A stretch of 64,000 nucleotides of DNA. Source: Fragum whitleyi. Lineage: Eukaryota; Mollusca; Bivalvia; Cardiida; Cardiidae. A program made the position numbers and the translations under genes. The stretch lies in assembly GCA_948146395.1 (NCBI GenBank), contig OX411552.1:54052399-54116398 (forward strand), written 5' to 3'. Below are positions 21,701 through 33,700 of the stretch, one piece after another. Numbering within the stretch: position 1 is the first letter of the stretch; each line of letters starts with the position of its first letter. The notes beneath the pieces were generated by a model. It was not told the DNA's origin, made no database searches, and saw only the letters and a program-made list of their open reading frames with translations.

Positions 21701-24700
21701 TTTATGTGTTGCATACAACACCAGATACTTGTATAAGCATAATTTAAATTGATAAAATTGTATAAGACCAAATCATGGATATTCAAATAATAAAGGCTGG
21801 GCATTAATGACATGTGAATTTACTGATTAAGCCATGTTTTCTCCTGTTAACGCCCGGGTTCTGTCAATTAACCTGTGCCTTTAACGACCAGAAAACGTTC
21901 ATTTTTATGCAATGATTGATTTTATTTTCTTTTTCATGTTCTTCACCAACAGAATGTAAGTAGCCTTTATTATATTGATTTATTAGCTCCACTGGCCGAA
22001 GGCCAGCGAGCTATTGTCATGGCGGGGTGTCTGTCATGTGTCCGTGCATGCGTAAACTTTTCTTTAAACATCTTCTCCTCCTAAACCAATGGGTGGATTT
22101 TGATGAAACTTGGCCAGAATGTTGTTCAAGAAATTTGGATGGACACCAAATGTGGGCGTGGCAGGACGGGGCTTATTTTGAGTCTGAAATCTATGAACGG
22201 TGTCTCCTCCTGAGCCTTTGGATTGATTTCAATGAGACTGTACAAGGATGTTCCCTGGATGACCCTCTTCAAAAATTGTTCATGAAATTTTGATTGGATG
22301 AGATCCACTGGATCAATAAAATTCAGGTGAGCGGTTTAGGGCCATTCTGGTCCTCTTGTTCTAAAGTGATATCTAAATAGTTTGATATCTAAATAGTTTT
22401 TTCCTTGTAATTTAACATATTAGTTAAATAAGTTCATTTATTCATAAGTCAGTTTCAACTTAGAAAAGTCGGAATTCCTTCTGAATGCTGAGGACTTTAA
22501 TTACCTTCTATTTTCAATATCTCTCTTTCAAATCTTGAGATTTTTAAGCCAGTGGAGCGATACGGGCCCTCTAGGGCCTTTTGTTTCTATTCCTGATAGT
22601 TTCTTGTTTGTATTCATTTGACTTGACTTCATTATTCAATGAAAAATCTTGAAAAAATGTACACTTTACCCTTATTTAATCTAAATTTTTGAAGCCCCTG
22701 AAGATAGAAGCTTGATTAATAAAAGAAATAAGAAAAAATCTTCAGTTAGAAAAAAAGATATACTTTGTAATGCATTATAAATCAACATTTGTGGCTTGGT
22801 TTAAACACATCTCATTTACAAAAGATAACATGTTTTGGAATAAGAAAAACTAAGATTGTCATCACTGTGCTAGCAGCCACCTATATTCAGCAAGCAACAT
22901 GTATTATGCAACCATCTACTGAGTACTGAAATTAAACTGTCATAAGCAACCACCTGTCTAATGCAAGCATTGCTTAAGCTTAATACAGGGTTTGAATGTA
23001 AAATTAGAATTGTTATACCCCCCCCCCCCCCAAAAAAAAAAAAAAAAAAAAAAAAATGTGAAAAAATTGTAGGTCAGGGGCAATGTAGAGAAAAACTTGT
23101 TAGTGTCTTAAAATATCAATGTTATCTGGTCAGGGTTGGGAGAATGTATCATGACGATAAACAAGTAATGATAATTTCACAAAGCCTTGACAAGATAACA
23201 TCGATAATTTTTAGACTTTTAAGTGTTATTCTATTTATCCTGCAATCATTTTTCAGCGGTTAATTATATCAATCCCTTAAAAAACAAAGAAATTCAGGTG
23301 AAAGTGAATGCAAGTGGTTTCTAAAAATATACTGCCTGATATCATGTTATCAGACAGGTGGTATAAGGTCAATACAGACTCAATTGCATGACAAAGTGTC
23401 TTATGAACACATGCAGTGCTTTACTTTTGAAATAGGAGCCAAGTATAACTCACTTTTGTTGTGAACATGATAAAAAAGAGTACTGGCAATAAATAGAGGA
23501 TATTGAGTGAGTGGTCATAGAAAACCAAATTGATTAAACAAGGCATCTATAAACAGATTAAAACAAGGCTGTGCCGAGTTTTTATCGGTTTATAGATGAC
23601 AAGTTCAATCAATTCGGTAGTTTATAAGCACAAATTTTTATATTCTATCTATAATATGACCTGATTTATTGCGAAAAATAGTCAAAATTCTTGAAATTCA
23701 ACATTTCAATTTTCTGTGAAATTTATAATGCCATTTCAAAATGACCTCACAGTATTTACATTATGACATCATTTTCTTGGTTACAAAATAGTGTTACTAT
23801 TCATTTGCATAGTTATTCCACTAGTGTTATAACATCCTGATTTCCTAGCAGAAATTATGGTTATAGACATGAACCAAGGAATGGTTGGTTAGCACCTGAA
23901 TATCATAGCTACAGCTTAGATTATGTCTGCGCTGTTTACGGATGAATAAGATAGCGGTTAATATTTCATTTCCAGTTTATATGAATGGTTTGATTGGGCA
24001 ATGAGATCTTGATTGACACTTGCAATTTGTCAATTGATAATTATATTATTATTTTCTTTATTTCATGTTGTCATGCAGGGGGTATGTATAAAACATTACT
24101 TTTCCTCTTTGTAAAAAGAATGAAGCAATATAGGGTTAATTCAAGTTTTTGAGTGCGTTAACATGTGCAGAGACCTTAAAAATGGTTTTTACGCCTGAGT
24201 GCCAAGCACGAGGGCCTTAAAGCAAATTTGAAGGACTCTGCAAATATTAATGCTGAAAAAAACGTGAATTAACGCTATTATTGCATAAAAAAAAGACAAT
24301 AGTATTTATTCAAACAGAGGTTGCAAAATAATTCATAAGAATACTTTAAAACTTAATGTTAAACTAAAAAACTGATAAAGTGTATAGGACCTATATATTT
24401 AAAGAATATTTAAGTGGAAAAAGCCGGGCATTAATGGCTTGTTTATTTACTTATTCATCCACGTTTTGACTAGTTAACGCCTGGGCTTTGTCTGTTAACA
24501 TAGGCCAAAAACACACATTAAATGCAATAATATTCTATGATCCTCTCCCAAATAACACATAATATAATTCCAGATTAAAGTGATCAACTGAATTTTAAAT
24601 ACACAGCTGAAAATCAAATTATTAAATTAAGTTTTTTCAAAAGAAGTTATCTGCATTTTAAAGGCTGACTTTAAAAAATACTCAGGCATAATTGTTCTCC

Positions 24701-27700
24701 ATCATTAGTAGATGTGTCATTTGAAATAAATTAAAGTTAGCCTTATATAAATATTCAAATTGAGCCTATCTGGGGACTAACTCTAACATAAATGGATTGA
24801 TATTGATATTACTTGACACAACTTTTCTCCATCATCAGTAATGATAAAAATAATAATAGCAATTATGATTGTAATAATCATAGCAAATTTGTTTAAAGAG
24901 GCTGCAAATTTGGTTTTCAATCTTCCATATGGGCCAAATTTTGTTTTAAAAAGCAGGGGTGTGGAATTCTCATGCCCGACTTGTCTGACACAGGTTTTTC
25001 CATCAGCGGACAAGTATTTGTTTTCTATGCCACTTGTCCCTGGACAAGTTAATACCAGGACAAATATCAGAATGGTACTAAACGGATCTAAGTGATTGAT
25101 AATCATGGTGTTAATATCAAAGGAAAGAAAACATTGTTTTTAATGAAGAAAATGCTGGAGTTCAGAATTTTCTTCTTTTAAAACATTGTTTTCTCAAAAT
25201 TGATTAATTTTCTTTTTTGGAGACATGCTATTTTTGATCCAGAAAAAGTAGAACATCATTTTTTACTTGACCAGGACAAGTGGAGAAATTCTTTATTCTG
25301 TAATATAAAATGAAAGATATAATCATTTTTGATAGTCAGTTACAACTGTTTTGCATTGATTCATAAAATTTTCTGAGTATAGCATTTCTGTACATTTCAG
25401 GGCTATACGCCACTACATATAGCTGCTATACATGGGCATGAAGAAATAATAGAGTTATTGGTTCAGGGCTTCAGTAAGTCACATTTATTAAGATCTATGT
25501 TCACTTTGAACCTAACAGATTTTACAGAAATTCTGGGTTATTTTCATTTCCTTGGTGTCCTCATACATGTAATCATGTAGAAATAGACTTTACATTGAAG
25601 TCATGGGTAGGTGAACCATCTGTAATTATAATACTGCAATACTATTGAAGGCTTCACTTAAATACTAACACAATCAAACAAGCCAAACGACTCATGACGA
25701 AATTCTTACTATTAAGAGAGGAAATTCTATAAAACTTGAAATGCATTTACACATAAACTATCTACAAAATGAATAAAAAGAGGAAATTTCTCTCCACAAC
25801 TTTTCCAACTGAAGAGTTTTAGAATTTTGCATTTAGCTATGCTTTATGTCAGTCAATCAAAATAATACTCAAATAGTTCTAACACAAAATAGCCCCATTT
25901 CCAAAATTTTGTTTGTGTAGGTATGGAAAAAAAATTATATCTGAATTCCAATTTTCAATCAAAACAACTAAATATAACCTTTCTGTTCTCAATTCCAGAG
26001 GCTGATCCAAATATTCGTGACTACAGCGGGAAGAAAGCCAAGCAGTACCTACGTAACTCCGCCTCCAGTCGTGCCCAACGTAAGTCTGGTTTATTTACTC
26101 CCACTGACATTGTTGATGGTGTCACAACTAGCATAGAGTTACCGAGCCAAACTTCAGGCTCTGTTGTTCTGAGACGTCCCGCTAAACCGTCTATCAGTAA
26201 ACCGTCGGAATTCCGGAAAGTGAAGGGAGCTGAGGATTTGATCAGTTCACCGTCAGATTTTAGACATGTACAGAGTGCTAATTTTAGTGACACCATTGGA
26301 GGATTTGGTTCAGGATCCTTGAGGGCTTCGGTTAAACTAAACAGATTTTCTTTTGATCTTTCCGAGTCTCAAGAAAAAGAAAGCGCTGACCTTTAACTTG
26401 TTTACAGACGGTAAAATTTTATACTGGTCTAATTTGAAGAAGTTGCAGATGGCAACTTTTAGTTCATGAATTTTAAAAATCTTTGTCTTTTGGGAAAGAA
26501 CAACATATGGACAATTAAGAAATTGCTTTTTAACAAGCAATTTCTTAATTTTTCACAATGTTTTCCTAAGCTTTAATCTTGAGGGGTGTCAAAAAGCTAG
26601 ATTGAATGGAAATAGGTTTAGAGTGAAAGATAGAGGGAGTATTTCTGATTTAAGATCTAAATATTCTTATAATACTAAGGTCAATTGAATGTTATTGTTA
26701 CTGTTATAGAACCGTCTTAAGACAATTCAAATGAATACCAAAAACATAGAATATTGTTTAGGAATAACAATTTTAGACTGTCTCTTATATATCCCCTTTA
26801 AGATTTGAATATAGATAAATTTATGACAGACCCATGGCAATTTATTCCATAAACCAAGATGACATCAAAATATTATAAATTTGTCATTCCATGACCATTT
26901 ACCGAAAAACAAAATCATGGATAACTCAGGAAACTTAATTTTTCTATGTGAAATTTATGAAATATTTTTATGAGCTCAATATATTACTTGACATTGCTAT
27001 TTGTATCTTAAAGAAATAAAGAGCATTTATATTCTCATTTGAGAATACAAAAAGCATTTATAACCTCATTTTAGAATGTCTCATTCTTCCCTAGTCATGA
27101 TGTAATAGTGTTAAAAATTTGGATTTTGCAACTCTCACCAAATATGGTCATTTGTCAAAAATTTGTTGTTACTACGTACTAACAAGTTAAATATACAAGC
27201 AAGATTCTGAATTTTAACATTTGTGATCTGATATACAAAATCAGACTATCTGGAAACTCTGTAAAACAATTGTTTGTAAAGGAGATTGAATTTAGCAGAG
27301 GTCAATCAGAGACAGTATTTCAAAAATTTGCCATAGATAAAGTTGGAAAGACTCAAGACTTGGAATTCTTTTAGAAAGAACCCTTGATAGTTAGTGAATT
27401 TTTGCACAGTCTGACAAGGGTAAGAACTTTGTACACTTCCCAGATGATGTGAAAGGTCACATACAGTGTATGTTGCTAGAGCAGTCACCTCTATTAAGCA
27501 ACCACTTGGTTAAGTGACCATAATAAAAAGTCCCTTCTCCATAAGCAAAATCTCTGAAGAAGTGGACATTCTCAAACAAAAAAAAGTTAATTATTGAATA
27601 TTATGATGTTTGAACTGATTAGAATCATCTCAATTATTCTCATTTAAAAGAACCAATTCTGAGTCGTGATCTAATTATGATTAGCTGAAGTACCAGTTTA

Positions 27701-30700
27701 TCAATCGCAAAACTGGAGTAACTTAAACATATCATGTTGTTGATTTTACACAGATAATGCTCACTTGCATTTCTTGATGCTGTATATACATTTGTTGTTA
27801 TGCTGATTACTCTAGACGTCTGTGATAATATTATGATACTATGTATTTTTGCATTTTTTGAATGAAAATATTAGTGTTTTGCATTTACCAGTACCATATA
27901 AACTTCTATAATGGTTCCACTTTTTACTTAGATGTCTTTGTTAGAAGCTTGTTACCCTCTGATTTGATGTATTTAAAGATAATCATTAAATATACATGAA
28001 GAAAAATATTACAATAATTCTTTTTTAAAGTTGTCATATTGGGTATATTTTATTTCTCTACATATATCTAGGTGGTCGGGTTGTACTACATAAATCCTGG
28101 AGTGTACCGTGTGATAAGTTGAGTGCATAATCATAGGACTGGCTTTTCTAGCCTTACACTGTATAATTATGTGCAAAATAATATGGACAAATGAATATAC
28201 TTTACAGCAAAATAATTTGGCTTCTATTATAGGGATGAGTGTCTTTTTCACTGCGTTTATTAGGGTATAAAGTGCAATTGCCTTAGCACATGGCAAATAA
28301 GGCCCTTAGGGCGTTATGATTAAGCCATATGCTAAGGCAATTGCACTTTATACCCCAATTAAGGCAGTGAAATAGACACTCGTCCCCTATAATTGCAATC
28401 ATCTAAATCGAAGAAACTATTATCATACTCAGCCAAACATTAAAGCTTCAAGTCTACTTTCTGTGCATATAAATTATACAATCTATTTTTAGATCGTGTA
28501 TTGTTTATCTCGGTATCGAAGTGAAATGTCATATAGTAAAACAAATGATACACAAATAAAAGACAACAGTAAAATCCGTAGAGGTACTTATGACAAAAAA
28601 GCTTGTTTCTGCCAAGTTAGTCTGTAATTTTTAACGAAAACCGTGTGGTCGGTCTTAGTTGAAAGGGTTGCTTAAAGGTCTTTGTTGACTCGCTGTTTTC
28701 TAAGTTTAAGTCGGCTCAGAATCAGAACTCCATGCTTGTAATCGTAATTTCTTTCGAAAACATTAATTTATAATAGATTGAAAAGCAATGTTGCATTGAT
28801 GTTGTATAGCAATGTTGGGTTGATGATCGGGAACTAAGTTAATTCGAGTTTCTACAACACAGGACTTGCAGATTGAATTTCGGGGTTTTCCCGAAAGACC
28901 TATTGCAATTTATACAGAAATAAAGTGCAAGGGATTTCCCCATGTGATGCGATTTAAACCAATCAGAATTATTTATTTTATTAGATTGCAATTATTGATT
29001 TATATACTTGTTTACTGTCATATAAGGTTCAATAAGCAATGCCAACTTATTGGCTATTCCTATTTTTGTTTGGCTACTCATAGAAAACTGTGTGTTAAAT
29101 CAGCTGATGCACTGATCATTCACGGAAGTGTCTCTTCTTTTATCGTCAATTTATGAAAAAATAATCAGTTACTCTTCACCAACATGTTGGGAGTGTTTAC
29201 ATAGCAGAAGCTTTTGATAAACATGATCAAAGCATGGCAATACAATTTGTATTTTTCAGCTTTGTATCTGTGAGAATCTTGAGTAATTACCTTACTATAT
29301 TATTTGTTTAAGACAACAGTTGAAGCTGAAGAAATTTAAAAAAAAAATGCTGGTCTTTTGCATAGGAAAAAATATTGATAATGAAGAAATTGCTTGTTCT
29401 AGGCAAGTTATTAAATTTGCACATTTCCATGCTCTTAACTGAGAGAGGATATTTATTGAATATCAAATACTTCCCTTGAATGTATAAGGGAGTAAGTATA
29501 AACAAGGAGGAATTACAGATTACTGTTTTGTAGTAATAAATCTGTATAATACTTATCTGTCATTAAAAAGAGAAAACAAACTTATATTTCTCTTCAAATT
29601 ATTATCAGTAGATTCAAGCCTGTAGAGCTAATCAGGCACTGAAATACCGTAAGTTTTCTTTGCCTTTTTTTTGTGAAGCAAAACTAACTTTTATCTTGTG
29701 TTAAAGCTATAAAAAGCCAGTCCTAATTCAGACTCTGGACCTATAGGCTAGACTATAAGCCATGATATGATCTATATTATTAATAATTATGATAGTTATA
29801 CAAGTTTCCATGAAGAATTTTAAATTAGTGGTCAATCTGATACAGTCTATTTGTCAAAATGATAAACAAAATTCTGATCTGAATCTTATCGTGCAAGAGT
29901 CATTCTTAGAAATGTGATGCATAATATTGATATGTGACCCGTCACATAAAAAGGGACCATCTCAGTAGTGTGCAAAGTGTTGACCCTAGTCAGACTGCGC
30001 GTACTGCGCAGACTGACAAGGGTCAAAACTTTTTACACCGTGCCTATTTTCTGAATCTAGAATGTTCAATCTACCTTCCAGTGAAAGAATTTTTGAAATA
30101 CGACTACTTGTTGACCTATGCTGGATCAAATCTTTTTCCATAATTCATTTTACAGAATTCTGGATAGTCCCTTTTTGTGTGACGGGTCACATATATTATG
30201 CATCACATTTCCAAGAATGGCTCTTGCATGATAAAATTCAGATCAGTTTTTTGTGCCCCAGCAAGATCAGGGGTGTATTGTTTTACCTTTGTCTGTTTCT
30301 CAGTCTTTCCATCTGTCCATCTATTTATCCGTCCCTCTGTGTGCAAAATTTAACATTTATCCAAGAAACAATGCTCACATTTGGCATGATGACAGATCTA
30401 ATTGAAACATAGATACCAAGTTCTAGCTCATAAAACAAGGTCAAGGTCATATGTCAAGTTTAAAGTTCTGAAAAAATTGTAGTTTAGGGGAAATTTGTGT
30501 TTAAAAAGACATCTTGTTCTTCATTGAAACTTGAAATTATGTTAACATGATATAATGATTATAGTCTCCCTGTTTGTGTGTGGTATTGGTTACCGTATTT
30601 CTTCAAATAAAGGCTCCTGCAAGATAAGTGTAGACTTGGACTGGGGGCTTTCATTTCGTGCTCTCATTTTCTTAGCAGTAATTCTGTTTAACTTTCCTTT

Positions 30701-33700
30701 GCAATCATTGAGTATTAATTTCCTATATTTAACAGAAAAAGAAAAATCTACTAAGGAGGAATTTATTATTTTTAGCTCACCTGAGCACGTAGTGCTCATG
30801 TGAGCTATTGTGATCACCTTTCGTCCGGCGTCCGTCCGTCGGTCGTCGGACGTCGGTCGTCGGTCGTCGGTCGTCGTCCGTCGTCCGGCGTCCGTCAACA
30901 ATTTCTTTAAACGACATCTCCTCCTAAACTACTGGGCCAATTAACTCCAAATTTTACAGAAATGTTGCTTAGGTGGTCCCCTTCAAAAATAGCTAAAAGA
31001 ATTGAAATCCATGAAAAACTCTGGTTGCTATGGCAACAAAGGTGAAATTTTAAGAAAATCTTAAAAATTCTTCTTCTTCTCAACCAGTAGTCCTACAGAC
31101 TTAAAACTTGGCATGGATGATCAGTTCATAGACCTGAATAAAAATAGCTAAAATTATAACTTTTGGGCCACCAGGTGCGGAGCACCAGGGGGGAGGGGGT
31201 AGTACTTTGGGTAAATTTTGTTATCTTTAAGTTTCTTCTTCTTCGGAACCAGGAGCCCTACACACTTGAAACTTGGCATGGAGGATCAGCATATGGACCT
31301 TTATATAAATAGCTAAAATCATGACTGTAGATTCACCAGGTGCGGAGCATCAGGGGGGAGAGGGTAGTACTTTTGTGAAAATTTTGTAATCTTTAACCTT
31401 CTTCTTCTTCTGAACCACAAGCCCTACAGACTTAAAACTTGGCATGGATGATCAGTTCATAGACCTGAATAAAAATAGCTAAAATTATAACTTTTGGGCC
31501 ACCAGGTGCGGAGCACCAGGGGGGAGGGGGTAGTACTTTGGGTAAATTTTGTTATCGTTAAGTTTCTTCTTCTTCGGAACCAGGAGCCCTACAGACTTGA
31601 AACTTGGCATGGAGGATCAGCATATGGACCTTTATATAAATAGCTAAAATCATGACTGTAGATTCACCAGGTGCGGAGCATCAGGGGGGAGAGGGTAGTA
31701 CTTTTGTGAAAATTTTGTAATCTTTAACCTTCTTCTTCTTCTGAACCACAAGCCCTACAGACTTGAAACTTGGCATGGAGGATCAGCTCATAGATCATAA
31801 TAAAAATAGCTAAAATAATATCTGTTGGGCTGCCAGGTGCGGAGCACCAGGGGGGAGGGGGGAGTACTTTTGATAAAATTTTGTAATCTTTTACCGTCAT
31901 CTTCTTCTGAACCAGGAGCCCTACAGACTTTAAACTTGGCATGGAGGATCAGCATATGGACCTTTATATAAATAGCAAAAATAATGACTGTAGATTCACC
32001 AGGTGCGGAGCATCAGGGAGGAGAGGGTCGTACTTTTGTGAAAATTTTGTAATCTTTAATCTTCTTCTTCTTCTGAACCACAAGCCCTACATACTTGAAA
32101 ATTGGCATGGAGGACCAGCTCATTGACCTTAATAAAAAATAGCTAAAATAATATCTGTTGGGCTGCCAGGTGCGGAGCATCAGGGGGGAGGGGGGAGTAC
32201 TTTTGTGAAAATTTTGTAATCTTTTACCTTCATCTTCTTCTGAACCAGGAGCCTGACAGATTTGAATATTGGCATGGATGATCAGCTTATGGACCTTTAT
32301 ATAAATAGCTAAAATCATGACTGTAGATTCACCAGGTGCAGAGCATCAGGGGGGAGAGGGTAGTACTTTTGTGAAAATTTTGTTATCTTTAACCTTCTTC
32401 TTCTTCTGAACCACAAGCCCTACATACTTGAAAATTGGCATGGAGGATTAGCTCATAGATCTTAATAAAAAATAGCTAAAATAATATCTGTTGGGCTGCC
32501 AGGTGCGGAGCACCAGGGGGGGAGGGGGGGAGTACTTTTGTGAAAATTTTGTAATCTTTTACCTTCATCTTTTTCTGAACCAGGAGCCTGACAGATTTGA
32601 ATATTGGCATGGATGATCAGCATATGGACCTTTATATAAATAGCTAAAATCATGACTGTAGATTCACCAGGTGCGGAGCATCAGGGGGGAGAGGGTAGTA
32701 CTTTTGTGAAAATTTTGTAATCTTTAACCTTCTTCTTCTTCTGAACCACAAGCCCTACAGACTTGAAAATTGGCATGGAGGATTAGCTCATAGACCTTAA
32801 TAAAAATAGCTAAAATCATGACTGTAATGCCACCAGGTGCAGGGCACATGGGGGGAGGGGGTAGTACTTTTGTATAAATTTTGTAACATTAACCTTCATC
32901 TTCTAATGAACCAGGAGCCCTATAGACTTCAATATTGGCATGGATGATAAGCATATGGATCTAAAATAAAATAGCTAAAATCATGAATGTAGGGTCGCCA
33001 GATGCGGAGCATTAGGGGGGAGGGGGTAGTACTTTGGATCAATTTTGAAATCTTTAACCTTATTCTTCTTCTGGATCAGAAACCCTACAGACTTGAAAAT
33101 TGTTATGGGTGATCAATATATGGACATTAATGAAAATAGCTAAAATCAGAACTGTTGGGTCACCAGGTGCTGAGTGTCTTGGGGAGGGGGTAGTACTTTG
33201 GATCATTTTTGAAATCTTTAAACTTCTTCTAATGAACCAAGAGTCCTACAGACTTGAAAATTGGTATGGATGATCAGCATATGGACATTAATTGAATTAG
33301 CTAAAATCATGACTGTAGATTCACCAAGTGCAGAGCATCTTGGGGGAGGGGGAGTGCTTTGTTGAGAATTTTGAATCCCTACAGCCTTTATATTTGACAT
33401 GGATTATTCAACTCATTAAAGAAAACTTTAAAAGTCTCAGACTCAGCCTGTATATCTGGCATAGATTTGCTGATCACAGACCTTCTATGAAAAAAGCTTA
33501 AATAAATAATGACCAGGGGAGGAGCAGGGGGGGGGGGGGATTATTTCAAATGTTATCTGATTGAATAAGTGAAAATCTCTTTTTTCTGTGGTTGCATGGA
33601 CATACCTAGGTAATGAAGCTTTTTTCTCAGGTGAGCGACCCAGGGCCAACGGCCCTCTTGTTTACAGATAATTATAATCTTATGTGATAAATCTGTGTAG

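Larger units (their letters stand above)
20055..21915. mobile_element. TIR element with TTAACGC-rich ends, interrupted by another element
   Basis: The left part (20055-20240: GGGTTAATTCACGC, GCATTAACATTTGCAGAG, GCATAAAAA) and right part (about 21780-21915: GCTGGGCATTAATGACATG, TTAACGCCCGGG, TTTATGCAATG) match the two halves of the compact 24.1-24.5 kb copy. The 1.3-kb AGTCCCC element sits between them. Confidence 0.65.
19254..21952 (+). other. Intron with a nested pair of elements
   Basis: GT-AG intron. An outer element (about 20055-21915) is interrupted by an AGTCCCC-type hairpin element (20415-21731), which itself contains a TTAA-flanked MITE (21287-21427). The stretch 19260-20050 shows nothing recognisable beyond AT-rich sequence. 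Confidence 0.65.
21956..24078 (+). other. Intron with a chimeric hairpin element and C/A-runs
   Basis: GT-AG intron. The chimeric element lies at 21985-22583 and a poly-C then poly-A run at about 22998-23057. The stretch 22590-24060 shows only AT-rich sequence with no recognised element. Confidence 0.6.
24082..25400 (+). other. Intron with TTAACGC element and a CAGGGGTG-ended repeat
   Basis: GT-AG intron. It contains the compact TTAACGC-rich element (24116-24530), overlapping short AT-rich inverted repeats around 24780-24860, and a repeat starting CAGGGGTGTGGAATTCT at 24954 with two ACTTGTC/GACAAGT inverted motifs (to about 25300). A half palindrome (CAGTTACAACTGTTTTGC) lies at about 25337-25356. 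Confidence 0.6.

Noticed and set aside
24783..25106. Overlapping open frames on both strands (84 and 107 codons)
   Set aside because: They lie in a degenerate inverted-repeat element in an intron. No motifs or splice-compatible neighbours.
28866..29156. 96-codon open frame in the large intron
   Set aside because: Hydrophobic, AT-rich reading with no recognisable motif, and no matching splice sites on either side.
30062..30412. 116-codon open frame
   Set aside because: It spans the right arm of a MITE and the leader of another repeat; not a gene.
31060..33420. CRISPR-like array of regular repeats
   Set aside because: Units of about 166 bp without short unique spacers, inside a transposon with defined ends in an animal genome.
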